From contig VCJN01002796.1 in assembly GCA_006384855.1 (NCBI GenBank), forward strand, positions 1-64,000: a DNA stretch of 64,000 nucleotides, in the 5' to 3' direction. Of the stretch, positions 32,312 through 45,200 are shown piece after piece; positions within the stretch are counted from its first letter, which is position 1; each line of letters opens with the position of its first letter. Source of the stretch: Tetraselmis striata. Taxonomy: Eukaryota; Chlorophyta; Chlorodendrophyceae; Chlorodendrales; Chlorodendraceae. Below the pieces are notes generated by a model. It did no database searches, was not told the origin of the DNA, and saw only the letters and a list, made by a program, of their open reading frames with translations. Position numbers and translations under genes: made by a program.

Positions 32312-35300
32312 ATTTCTATTGCCAAGTATTCGCCGCCTTGGCTCACCAACCTTTGTGGTGCTTGCCACAGTTGGGTTTCTGTCATAGACGGCACTCCGAA
32401 TGCTACGTGGTACGAGGAAGCTCTCCCAGTGACGTACACTCTGCAGCGCGTTGACGCCTCTGGCCAGCTTTCCGCTGTAACCATCGCGCCTGGAAGGGAC
32501 ATGTACGTGTCAACGATCGTCAAGTACGACAACCGGAGGAAGCACAACTCCCACGAATGGTCTGTCCACGCACTCGGGCGATGGTGCAGCCCCAGCAGCA
32601 TATTACGTCCAATGTGGCTTTGTTCCGAGGACAGATTGTCGGGGCTGGGTGCAGATTGGGGCTGGGGGACTGGGGAAAGCAAGCAGGTAGGTGGGCCCGC
32701 GCACTGAAGGCTGCCGTCTGCCGGCGCCACAGGTATCTGCGCGCGTTTGCGCAGCAGTATAGCTCGGAGCTGATGTACCTGACGGATGCGGGCACAACGG
32801 CCGACAAGCACTGCTTGGCGCGGCTCACGACTTTCATGGAAACCAACCAGGATTATGCCGCCGTCACTGGGTACCAGCGCATGCAGGTATCAACTTGGCT
32901 GGGCACAATTCCCGGCTTTAAGCCGCCGGCTCGTACCCCATCAGGCCGGGCCCTACGCAATGGCATACGACCGGCCGCCGGCCATGCATGAACATCGCAC
33001 AAGCAGCAGGACTGACACGCGGAGGCTCTGAATCATTTGCACACCGGTAGTCGAGCCTGACTTGACGCTGTGTCTGCTCCGCCGCAAGGACCTCCCGCCT
33101 GGCGCGTCGCTGGTGCAGCGCATCCACTGGGCCGTGCAGGTGTACGAGCTCGGGCCTGCGATGTGCGGCAGCATCAAGGCATCCCAGGGCCTCATGGGGT
33201 TCATCCTCATCCTGAGCGGCCCGTGCCAGATGATCCGCAGCAAGGACGCCCTGCGGGAGGAGTTCCTGGACGCCTTCTTCCGCATGATCAACATGGAACC
33301 GGTGCGGCGGTGTTAGCGCGGCCGCTTTCCGTCTGGGCTCGTGTGGAAGGGAGACTGCTATTTGGTGATGCAGTGCTAGCAGGCCATTCTGCTTGGGGAG
33401 GAGCAAGCTGCGTCTCCCCTTGGCCACGTTTTGACCCCCCGCCCCGCTTTCTCCCCCTTCCTGCCATCGACAGGCAGATGCAGGCATCATGCACGCAAAC
33501 TTGCAGCTCACCGAGGACATGGCCTTCGGCAGCTACCTGTACTCTCTGAGCCCTGGCAAGAAGACAGGCTACGTGCCGGTGAGGCGCTCGCGGCTTGTGG
33601 GATGGGTACCTGCCATGTCAGCATATACTCACAATCTGCCGTGCAGCTGCTGTCAGTGGATGAGAGCACAATAACACTATGTACAAGAATATCTATACGT
33701 ATGTTGGTGTTCATGTTTACATGAATATCATCACGGATGTGGTCGTCATCGGCGCATGCTTAATACGCGCTATCCGATGTGCACGGAGCCGCGCCGATGC
33801 CAACAGTGCGATTTCGAACCGCCTTGAAACACCTATATCGTCGCGGTCCCTTCCGCGCAATTCACCGGCTTCACGTGGACCCTGGCGGAGCTGTCACCTG
33901 TCACTGCGAGATATAAAAACGTCGTATGATGTATCGCTATGTCGACGTCAGCTCGCCCGTGATTTTGCAGCCACGCCCGTGTACTCGTGCAGTAGTCCCA
34001 AATACGCCCGTAGCAGTCTTGGCATTATTATTTTATCGCAGGTACCGAACATAATTAGGGATTCATAGGGCATCATTCATGTTGCGGTTTTTACGGTCAT
34101 CAGCCCAATACCGATTCGACGGTACTAGCAGAACTTGTCGGAATGCTGCCGATACTTACTTACGGGTACTACACCCGTGGCAGTCTCCTATTATTCGACA
34201 TCAGAATTATTCTATCGCAGGTACCGAAAATTCGGGCATCATTAAATAATAAAGTAAAGTAAAGTTCACCCCGGGACGTCGGCCGAAGTCGCCCCAGCAC
34301 TTGACCCCTTGCGCCAACTGCAGTCGTAGCTCTGGCATAGCCCGTAGACCATTGCCGCATTCGAACCCCGAAGGGCTAATGCATCAACCGGGGAAACCCA
34401 GGACACGCCGGGACGAAATTGCCGGAAATGCATCGGCCAGGATTCGATACCCGGACCTCTCGCGTACGAAACGACCGCTCAACCGAGCGAACAAAGGATG
34501 TACCTTGTTGGCATCATTAGTAATTTTGCGGTTTTTCCGGTCAACCGAATGCCGATTCGACGGTACAAGTACTTGTCGGAATGCTGCCGATACTGATTAC
34601 TTATTACGGGTACTGCCTGTACGTATGGGTACTACCATCGCCGTGTTACCATTATATCGGAATCGCCGCGAAATATCCCTACACTAGCGTGTCAGTGGCA
34701 AAAATCTAAACGGGGTTCCTGCATGGCCGTGCTTTGTCACTCTTCCAGCGTTTTATTTATTTCCTATTTCTATTAGATTCTGGTATTAGTATTGCAGATG
34801 TCCTCATCGTAATAGTCTGTTTGGACGCGATAGTAAGGATTACGTCAAGCGCGTACAAATCGTGAACGTATTCTTATCGTAGTGCGTCCGTACGCATTCC
34901 TGTAACGCCATATAATTCAAAACAATGTACGTAGATTTTCCGGGATAATCATCAGTATACACACTAAAAATGAATTATACTTACCAACACATATTCTGTT
35001 CTGTTCTATTCTATTCTATTCTATTCTATTCTATTCTATTCTATTCTATTCTATTCTATTCTATTCTATTCTATTCTATTCTATTCTATTCTATTCTATT
35101 CTATTCTATTCTATTCTATTCTATTCTATTCTATTCTATTCTATTCTATTCTATTCTATTCTATTCTATTCTATTCTATTCTATTCTATTCTATTCTATT
35201 CTATTCTATTCTATTCTATTCTATTCTATTCTATCCCATTCTATGCTATTCTATTCTATTCTATTCTATTCTATTCTATTCTATTCTATCCCATTCTATG

Positions 35301-37200
35301 CTATTCTATTCTATTCTATTCTATTCTATTCTATTCTATTCTATTCTATTCTATTCTATTCTATTCTATTCTATTCTATTCTATTCTATTCTATTCTATT
35401 CGATTCTATTCGATTCTATTCTATTCTATCCCATTCTATCCCATTCTATTATTTTTATCTATTATATTATATTTTGTTATGTAATGCATAGTATATTGTA
35501 TTGTATTCTAATCTATACTACTCTATTCCTATTGCATTCTACCCTATTTATTCTGTTATATTCTATTTCATTGAAATTATTCTAGTCTATTCTAGTCTAT
35601 TCTCATTGCCGAACTTGCATCTTAATAGACGGGTTAGTTTGCTGACTTGAAAAATACTAAGTTACCGCTTTACCGTATCTTGCGTCCAATGAAATGCAGA
35701 CCCTCTACATAAATGTACCCGCCATAGCATATTATCCGCGTACAGTTATGAAAAAGTATAAGTTCTGCTGCACCCGCCACATCCGAGCGACATTCGTCCG
35801 TTCCGGGACATAATCCGACATCTTATAGAGAACAGCTCTTACTGATGGCCCCTCTGTGCTCGGTTCTGCAGGACGCATACTTCAACTATGATGCCGAAAC
35901 ATTGCCGAAACGGTTCCTGCAGCAGCGCCGCCGATGGTTCAACGGCATCTTGGCCGGCATCAATGGCGAGGTCAACCCTTTCAGCGGGATATGGTGGAAC
36001 GCGTCCTCCAAGCCCCTGCAACTCAAGATGAGGAACTTTATCGCAATGATCCAGCAGTACATCCTCGTTTCCCAGGTGAGGACCACGGCAATCCCTTCAG
36101 AGTCCTCGATGCTCCCCCCCCCCTTCAGCATCTCTCCCTGTCAGTGAGAGATTCCACTTGATGCCAATGGTCCCCCGGAACCTTTAAAAAAAAAACGGTC
36201 TCTACACTTTTTATCTTTGGGACTTTTGTTTCTATGTCCACAAATAAATCCCGTCCACGAGATTTCAAAATTTCATCCCGCACAACAAACTCATTCACCT
36301 CCGTCTGCATGGACTTGTTGTAGTGCCATGCTAATCAGCGCGCATGTGCCATGCAGTACCTCGTCGTCCCCTCCATCCTGATGCTCAACATCTTCAATGC
36401 ACTCCGCGAGGTGCACGCCATGTTTGGCATGCCGGCATACCTGGAGTACGCCCTGCCATGTGCGGGCGTCGTCAGCTACGCGGGAACAATAGCCGTGTGG
36501 CTGGTTTGCCACCGCAGGTAAAAAAGAAGGCGCACCCCGGCCACCAAACGCCCGACCAAGCTCTTGTCGTGCTTGCAAGCAATGCCGTCACATTCTGAGC
36601 ATCCGCCCCGCTGATTGGCCTGCCAGGAGCGAGTACATTCCGTGGTTGTATCATGTCATGCTGTTCGTCACGCTTGTGGTGGGAGTGATTGCCTACGCCT
36701 TTATGTATTTGTTCTTCATCGGCGTCGGAGCCGCGTACGGCCCATACGCCATGGCCGGCGTGATTGCTCTCGCCCTGATCAGCGTCATGGCGCCCGTCGT
36801 GTCCTCCCTCGTGATCGGCGACCGCTACGGCACTGTCGCCAACCTCTACGTGCCCGTTATACTGGCCTTCCTTCCCATGTGGAACCTCATCTGGGCCTAC
36901 GGGCTGGCGAGGTTTTCAGACATCACGTGGGGGAACCGGCCGCACGAGAGCGAGTCCCGCGACGGCGCCCGCCGGGACGCCTTCATGAACAAGTCGCATG
37001 CCCTGGGCGCATGGATCATCGTCCTGTACCTGCTCAGCAACGTGGCGTGTGCGGCTCTCCTTGTCGCGGCCGACCGATTTTGGGGCAGCGTCAACCTGGG
37101 GCTGACGATCTATCTCTCGCTCGTCGCCCCCTTCGCGCTGTCTTGCGTAGGGGGTCTCCAGTACAACATCCAGTACGCGCTCAAGTACAAGTACCGATGA
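31108..37200 (+). CDS. Chitin synthase (GT2), multi-pass membrane
   Basis: Eleven exons: 31108-31333, 31714-31805, 31893-32074, 32170-32250, 32371-32583, 32733-32886, 33056-33301, 33474-33578, 35872-36075, 36357-36517, 36627-37200. Phases agree and give 745 residues. The GT2 chitin-synthase signature is clear: VLSVVTAYNESEEE opens the domain, YLTDAGTTADKH holds Asp283, QLTEDM holds the catalytic ED (412-413), QQRRRW (450-455) is the processivity motif, and DITWGNRP (Trp656) follows in the membrane region. At least six hydrophobic segments fill residues 480-740. It polymerises GlcNAc from UDP-GlcNAc into chitin and exports it across the plasma membrane. The starts of exons 1, 3 and 7 are my best choices among alternatives. 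Intron 8 is 2.3 kb, with a satellite and a SINE. No myosin motor or chitin-binding domain is attached. Confidence 0.93.
34245..34489 (-). mobile_element. tRNA-derived SINE A, copy 4, in chitin synthase intron 8
   Basis: The best-preserved head: CGCTCGGTTGAGCGGTCG (A-box-like), then GGGTATCGAATCCTGG (B-box). The full body follows, and the tail is GAACTTTACTTTACTTTA. About 240 bp long and antisense to the host gene. The tRNA-like part is closest in form to heads with a CGT-type anticodon arm, but the arm is decayed. Confidence 0.85.
34993..35450 (+). repeat. (ATTCT)n pentanucleotide array, about 455 bp
   Basis: About 90 units of TATTC/ATTCT, with rare variants (CCC for CTA, and GATTC) that recur in clusters, showing higher-order copying. 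It lies in chitin synthase intron 8. Because 5 does not divide by 3, all three plus frames stay open, so the long open frame here is an artefact. Confidence 0.98.
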
Positions 37201-39249
37201 ATGCGCAGCCGTGCATGTGAATGTGTGATGATGGGGAGGACGCTGCTGACGGAAAGCATCCACCCCACGCCCTCCGTGAAAGCGTAGCACATTATGGACC
37301 CGACACCGCTGCCTCGCGGCCTCTGACGCGGCTACGTAGCGGCCACCAAGCCTTGCCCCCCCCCCCCCCCCCCCCCGGCCCCACTGTTGAGATATAAAGC
37401 TCATCAACAAATATGCCAATCAGACTTGAATGTCATCATCCGATATTATAGAGCTTGTATACCGATCTGAACCGGGCCGAGGACCACACCGCATCATTGT
37501 ACGGGGTATACTGTCCCAACACCCTTGTTAATTCCAAGGAGAGGGAGGATCGGAAAGTATGGGTGGAGATCCGGTCCTGAGCCTTGATGTAGGAGAATTG
37601 ACGATTGCATCGCCGGAAGCTACGACTCGGACTTAAACCGATATAGCGGAAGGAGAGTCCGTGAAATCTTGAAATTTGTGCTACAAGTCGGAGTCGAACC
37701 CCAACCTCGCCGCTGTAGCTCCAAAACCATGTTGAGATATCAAGCTCGAAGAAGGTGCCGATCAGACTTTGATGTCATCATTTGATATGGTACAGGTTGT
37801 ACTGAAAGCGGAAGTAACTCCGGCTATAAAAGACGATTTCAGCAATGAAATGCAAATGTGCATGTTATTTCAACAAGGTGTGTCAAAATACCTTAAAGAA
37901 TAAGTATCCGAATAATGCACGGGTTCAGCACAACCGAAGCTTCCAAGTGAGGTGATTTGCCAGATCCGGGCGGTGTGATACCGGCCGAATTCGGCCTTAA
38001 GGACCACACCACATGACTGTACGAGGAAGTGTCCCAACACCCACATCGCGCGCGCACCGCGCCGGCTCCCGCGCATCGTCATCAACTCCAAGGCGCAAGT
38101 CGGTACAGTAAAGACATTTGGTGTGCGAATATGGTCGCTTCGACTCCACATACGGTCGCGCGCCAAACAAGGTACATACATTCCTGTTCCGCTCGGAACC
38201 GGAGTGCCGTGAACGAGTCGCGGCTATCATGCAGCGAGAGGACCCAGCTGGCGGCCAACCCGGTCTGATCCTGGGCGAGCGGCTACAGTGGCGAGGCGCG
38301 CTACGGCGGCGAGCGTCGCAAAGGCGGGCAGGACCAGCCTGCCGGCCACGGAGCAACGGCACTGGGTCAAGTGGGAAGGCGCCGGGGGGGGGGGGGGGGG
38401 GTGGATGCTCGCCCTTTCCCTCCAATCCCCCTTGGGGCCCCTACCGAGGACAACTTGGGCGGGGGAGATGGCGGCAGCAGCGGCGGACAGTCGGCGCGTT
38501 GGGGCGGACAGTCGGCGCGTTGGGGCGATCAGCGCCGCGAATGCGGGATACTTTCAGCGATGGCGGCAGGTGGAGCCGAGACGCACGGCGACCGCGAAAT
38601 TGCGCGGTGCCGATATATTACTTATGTGAACAAAAGCCTATGGGGGGCGGAGCGAGTAAGACATGAGCGATTCCTGTACTGGCAATTAGCGGCAGTCGCT
38701 TAAACTTCGCGACTACGTGTAGGTATCCAGAAGCTACTGATCACGTGATGGAGGGAGGCGGGGCTTGGAAGCAGCGGATGCCGACCGTAGCTTGAGCTGT
38801 GATCACCCGGTGTTTCCCATGGAGGTTTGAGATAGCAGGCCCTCTGAACAACTCAGTCTGAGCAGTGGAGAGCGGCAGACTAGCACGTCGACACCAGTTT
38901 CCTTTTCAATTGTCCTGCGACCCCTTATCGCCGGGGCGCGGCGGTCCACCCAAGGCGCGCCCATCTCGTGACCTGGAGTGCGCGGTGGAGGCGCCCGGGG
39001 ATGCAGGGGGGACGCGTTGTACCAGTACGCGGCAAACAACTTCTGGAGACTCAACGGCCCGTCCATGTTCGTGACCTGCAACGGCACCCGGTTACGCATG
39101 AAAAAGACTACTACTCATCGAGCACGCTATGCTCCGAGGTCCACCCTGCCTTGCGACCATGAGGATCAACGCCACGGCGGCGCCGTAAATGGGGTGATTC
39201 AGGCGCCGCCGGCGTTCACGAGGGTGGCGATGCAGGATGCACGAGCACT
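37201..39249. other. Convergent intergenic region with duplicated segments
   Basis: Between the 3' ends of chitin synthase and the Calx-beta gene. Two diverged direct repeats are visible: 37388-37480 versus 37733-37800 (GTTGAGATAT..AGCTC, GTCATCAT), and GACCACACC..TGTCCCAACACCC near 37480-37545 versus 38000-38045. A plus frame at 38371-38703 (110 codons, Gly-rich start then DREIARCRYITYVNKSLWG) looks protein-like but has no family I recognise. A run of 17 G lies near 38385. A tandem 20-bp repeat (GGACAGTCGGCGCGTTGGGGC) lies near 38485-38525. Confidence 0.45.
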
Positions 39250-42200
39250 CTAGCGGCTGCCGCCCTCCTTGCCCCCGTCGGCTCCTTGCCCCGCCGCCGC
39301 CGACTCCAAGCTCTTCCGCCCGCTCGCGCCCCCCCCGCCGCCCGGCAGGCTCTTCCCCTCCGGCGCCGCGTCGCCGGGAAGCCCCGGCTCAAAGTGCTCG
39401 GGGTTGTGGTACAGGTGCGCGTCCGTCACCGCGGCGCCGCCCGCGTAGGGGCCCTGCAGCGCCAGCGGGCGCGCCTCGCTGGGCGGCGCCGGCAGGCTCT
39501 GCGCACCGGCGGCACAGAGGGGGGTGGGCTGCGTCAGCGCCGCTCTAGGTGGCTAACCAAGGACCGTGCCGGTACAGGTAATGGCACCAAATCGCACGCC
39601 TCGGTGCTGTTATTGGCACACGCTACGCGCGCTTTGAAAACAACTTGCTTATTTGGCTTGGCTTGCGTCGTTATTCGTTGCGACGGCTTTCCCCACCGTA
39701 GATAGAGCCTCAGGTGGCGGAAACGTGTACGTGGGTGCGTCAAAAAGCTTCCAAATAAGCAGTCGCGGGCAGGGCGGTCCGAATCCGAGTTATCGAAATT
39801 GCCATCAGATGATCCTACAGGCACGGATTACCCAGCTTGGTGGTCTGCCCTCGGTAATCGTAAGCCATACCGTAACATCGAATATCGCCGGTACGTGACT
39901 ACAATAGATAGTAGTGATATACCATTAGCGACTACCGCATGTAATGCAATCCTGACACGCGGATTAAATCGGAAGGCGTGACCAATCATGAGTCTGAACC
40001 TTAATAGTCGCTATATGAACGTCGGGAGTCGGAACCTTCAGCAAAAAACAGACAGACAGTGTGTTCGCCAAGCCAATGCCCCCGCCTGCCGCACTTCACT
40101 GTACGTTTCCACATGCTGCGGAGAGCGTATAGCACTCGGCATAGCGCGGTGCCCCGGGTCGTGCCGTGTCCGTGGAGCATCCCGAGGTTATACAGGTCAC
40201 AGACGACCAGTTGGGGCCCACCTTGAGGTCGTTGATGTCGTTGGCGGTGTCGACACCGGAAAGGCCGAGGTACTCCTCGATCTCCGCCTCTGGCTCCTCC
40301 TCCGCCTCCGGCTCCTCCACCGGCTCCGGCTTGCAGCACAGCCACAGCAGCGCCGCCGCCAGCGCGAGGTTGAGCAGCCCCAGCAGCGCACCCAGCGCGA
40401 TGGCGGCGGCGCGGGCTCGCGTCGTCGCCTGCAGCGCCGGGCACTCCTCCACCGGGGCGGGCGTGGGCGGCGGCGTGGGTAGCGGCCCCGACCCGGGCGG
40501 CCCCACGCCGAGGTAATACAGGGAGAAGCCGGCCAGCTCGACAACGCCGAGGCCCTGCCCGATGGGCGCGCTCGCCTCGACGCGCTCCCACTCTCCCGCG
40601 GACGGGCTCGCCTTGCGGTAGAACGCGAGCGACCATGTGGCGTCGGAGGCGAGCGCGTTGGAGGCCGCCACGACGTCGTAGTCCATGGCCAAGGTGAGCG
40701 GCAGATCAAAAGCCTGTCCGTGCGGCGTGAGCGAAAAGGTGGCGCTGAGCCGCAGGCCGGCGCTGCTCAGCACCTTCACCGGCGTGCTGGCGGACAGCGC
40801 CGGCTCGTACTCCTGCATCGCCACGCGCACGGTGCGCCCCGGCGGCACCGCGCCCGGCGGCAGTGTGAGCGTGACCGCGCCGCACGGTTGCGTCGGGCAC
40901 ACCACGGCGCCCCACACGCTCACATCCGACGCACCGTCCGGCGAGTCATTTTCCGCAATCTCCACTCGCAGTGGCGCCACCTGGCGGGCGGCGGCGCGGC
41001 ATCGGTGGGGTAGCGGCCACGGCGGGTCAGAGCCCAATTTTAAAAGACGTGGTAATAAATGGCTATATACATATAGTGTTGCATTGAAATCATAATGTTA
41101 ATACCGTATTCAATGGGTAAATTTACACACGAGGCTCACACAATGGGGAGACGGCGACGAAAGCGGGCACCGCCCTTCGATCGCGTGAAAACCATTGAAC
41201 ATGAGGAATGCTATCAAATTGTATGAGCGACTGTTCATTGTAGAACGAGCAGTTTTAAAACTTGCATTAGATACTGCGATCGCCGAATATGAAGGTTAGG
41301 GTAGGTGAGCCGGGTAGTTACCTGCATGCCGTCGTAAAAGGCGTCGGTGGCCTCGACCAGCACGCCGATGTCGTCGTAGTGGATGGCGGCCTCGATGGTG
41401 GCGTCGTCGACCGCGCGCACCGCGACCGGCACTGGTGTCGAAAAGTTGGCGGCGGTGAACACCAGCTCGGCGGGCGACATCGACACCTGCCCGCCCGACA
41501 GCAGGCGCACGCGCACCGTCGCGCCGGCCACCGGCCGGCTGGCCAGGTACACCGGCACCACCGCGCCGCCGCCGCCCTCCACCAGCCGCAGCAGCTGCCC
41601 GCCCTCCGGCAACCCGGAGCGATCCAGCACCACGCGTGCCGCGTCGTTGTCGTCGACGCGCACCTGGATTGGCGGCGGTGCCAGCGCGGCGTAGGCGGCG
41701 TCATCGGAGGTCACGCTCGCGAGGATGCGCGCGGTGGAGCTGCCGGTGAAGACCTGGTCGTCCGTGGCGGTTGCCACCTGCAGCGCGTACGGGGTGTCCC
41801 AGGCCCCCGGCGTCCACAAAAACTCGGACGCCAGCAGCGCGAGGCGGCCAGAGGGGTCGTCAAGCGCGAAGGTCACTGTCACGTTGCCGAACGGCGTGGT
41901 GGCCAGCCGCACCAGGAAGGCCGTCGGCGCGCCGCCCTCCACTACTACGACACTCGTCTCGTACAGCACCCCCGCGGCGTCGTCATCCACGATCTCTACC
42001 GACACCGGCCAGGGGTACTCCGGCGCCAGCGCCGGCAGCAGCTCGTACTCCGGGTCCGCGGAGGCGATGGAGTGCGTGATTGCCACCTCCCGTGAGCCGT
42101 CGGCGAAGGCGTTATCGGGCACGGATATCTCGAAGCGTTCGCCGGCCTCCCAGTTAATGCCCGCCAGGGCCATCATCGAGCCACCTGAGACGCGCGTGTG

Positions 42201-45200
42201 CGGGAGCAGCATCACGTAGTCAGGAGTCTCGTGATTAAGTTATCCGGCAGCCGACTCGAATACACTCGCCACAAAGGCATTTCCGATATTACAGGGCGGG
42301 GTCCGACAGAGGGGCGCTACGCATAGCGTCGAACGTAAGATGCTAGTAATGTATCCTCACTCATCCGTCTGTATTGCGTTTTAACGCTTGTTACAGCGCT
42401 GGTGCTGTTGTGACGAGCTCTATTTTGGACAATCGGCGGCACCTTGATATCGCCTGTAATATAACAATTCGACATTAAAAGGATTACATGGATATATGTC
42501 GGCACACGGGAGGGTACAGAAGGCCACAGGTAAGTACCACATTTATGTAGATAATCTAACATACAAACGGCAACATGTAAATATGAACTTTTACGTGGGG
42601 AGTGGGGCGTGGGGAGCGCACCAGCGAGACCCCTCTGCGTGCCCACCACGCTCAGGCAGTCGTTTGCAGGCCCCGTCACGGTGGGAGTCGGCGTGGGTGT
42701 GTCCGTGACAGCGGGTGAGGCGGCGGGCGTGGGCATGCCGCCCACTGCGGCCGTGGGGGCGGGCGCATCCGGTCCCGCTGTGCCGGTTGCCGTGGGGGTG
42801 GGAGTCGCGGGGTCAGGCGTGGCCGCGGGGGTGGCGGTGGGCGTCGCCTGCTGCTCTCGCAGGCACGCCACGGTTGCGTTGAAGGCCACGATCGCCGCGG
42901 GGCGGCTGCCCAGGCGGACGGTGTAGCTCGCGGTGCTGCCCTCGGCGACCCGCAGCCTGCGGGCAGCAAGCGGCAACAACGTGAGCACTGTCTGGCCGCT
43001 TCGCCGACAGCGCCGCCCGGCGCCCTGGCAAAGCCGCTTCGCCCCAGGGCGGCGTCTCTGTGGGCGGCGCACTGTGGCATGCATGCATGCCAGGCTAGAC
43101 AGCGCCAGGCTGCCCGGGATGGAAGCTGCGCACGGCCTTGCCCCAAAACGAATGTTTCTGGGTGCATCATCTTTTCAGCGCAGCCCCCCAATAACCAGTC
43201 CATTAGGATATAAGTTCAACAATTAGATGTAGGATGGAAATAGGACGTAGCCCCCTTCGCCAGGCTACAGGGTTGACCACCTCGCCAACATCCAGCACGG
43301 ACCTCCAACAGGTCACATTGAACCCCTTTGAGGCCCTAGTCTGGTCATAGGCCCTACTGAGGGTGGTAAGCATGGCCTTGAAGGAGTTCACGGGTGTACA
43401 AATAGGCAGCACGGGCGCATTTTTAGAAATGTTGGCTGGTACCGGTACACGGTATAATAAACTAACGTGTATACACCGCTGCGTAGATACAGGTACATAC
43501 AGGTGAGAAATATACATATCACGCGTTGGGAAAGGATTACAAATAACGGCGTGCCTGTATTCAATAAGCAGCATCATCCGTGAAGACATGATGGATGATA
43601 GCACAATAAGCCTGCTTAGTGCCGCTTCAAAACAATCTACTACTGTGAAAGGACTTTAGTAATAATAATAATACGCGAATAGAGTAGCGTAGTAGAATAG
43701 AAATCGAAAAACGCTTAAAGGGTGGCAAATTAAAGACCGCCAGGCCCCGCCGTTTCAAATCATCTGCCACCTACACGCTACTGTAGATTGCTGTTGTCCA
43801 CTGTTATGTCCACTATCGGGCCCGTACCGCCGCCGCTAGTGAAAGGGTAATGCACCATACACCCATCCACAGAATGGCCAATAACAAATCCACCGCTACA
43901 AGCAGTACTAAAGCAGTACTAAAAGATCAACACAGCAAGCGCCCAAACGCGGTCCGCATCCCGCACGAGTACTACTAGTACCGGTACACAGTATAAACCA
44001 GCGCGTATACACCGCGTGCATGCAGGTATATACTGGTATAAGGAATGTACATATCACGCGTTGAGTAATAAGGTAATAAGGATTAGAAATGACGATGTGC
44101 CTGAAATCAATAAGCAGTGAAGACATGAATGATAGCATAATAATCTTTAGTACCACGTCTAAACAATCTACTACTATGAAAGGACTTTAGTAATAATAAG
44201 AATACACGAATAGAATAGCGGAGTAGAACAGAAATCGAAAAACGCTTGAAGGGTGGCAAATTAAGACCGCCAGGCCCCGCTGTTTCAAATCATCTGCCAC
44301 CTACGCGCTAGTATAGATTGCTGTTGTCCACTGTTCTGTCCACTATTGGGCCCGTACCACCGCCGCTAGTGAAGGGCTACCAAAGTATCATACACTCATC
44401 CACAGAGGGCTGCTTGCCACATAGTAGCCACTGTATGGCTGACTGCGAGATAATTGCACTCCAGCAGTGCGCCTTAACACCAGCAGCTGTGATAATATGA
44501 GGGGCAAAGCAACTGCGACTATTATCATGGTACAGTGGTTTGCATAGCCGGGGCACGGTAAGGAAGGGGACGAGGAACTTTCGGTCAGAGCAATGCTTCA
44601 GAGTCCATTCGAAGCCGATATTGAATAAATTCCGTCGACCGAGCTTAAGTTCCAATTAACAACCTAAACATCGCATATTCCTGAAAACCCCTAGAAGCCC
44701 TAAACACTAGGAACCCGTATGTTTCCGAACGTTTGACAACGTCGCACAGCCTGGGGGGGTTCAAGCGCACAAAAGCAGCAAACTTTGAGTGGACACGAGG
44801 TTTCACGTCATCGTGTGCAGGTTTCCGGGTCATAACCTACATGTGTGTGCGGTAGCCTGCGTTGCGATTCTACGCCAAGCCTTACTTGAAGGGCAACTCC
44901 ATCGAACTTGGCAGTATATTTTCTAGAATGCCCCATCCAAGTGCCGCGAATTCCAAGGGTTACTCACAGTAACTCGTCAGGGGGGAAGGGGGGGGGGGGG
45001 TAGGGGGGGGGGGGGTAGGTCTCACCGCTGCGGGCTGACAAACACGCCGACGAGGTCGTTGTCCAGCACGGTGACGTCCACCGTGTGGTCCGACGGCGCC
45101 AGCGCGGCGTAGTCCGGGTCCAGCTCCGCGTCCACCGCGTGCTGGATGCTGAGCTCGACCGATCCCTCCGCGTCCGGGTTGTCCGGCGCCTGCAGGCCGC

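Noticed and set aside
34970..35491. Long plus-strand open frame of repeated ILFYS units
   Set aside because: It is the (ATTCT)n array read through; a 5-bp unit without stops keeps every plus frame open. It lies in an intron of chitin synthase.
37640..37710. tRNA-like B-box (GGGGTTCGACTCCGAC on the minus strand)
   Set aside because: The B-box-like word stands alone; no A-box at the right distance and no cloverleaf can be drawn.
41289..42095. 268-codon plus-strand frame over Calx-beta exon 10
   Set aside because: Shadow of the minus-strand exon, which shows repeated Calx-beta motifs. The plus translation is His/Arg/Gly-rich without structure.
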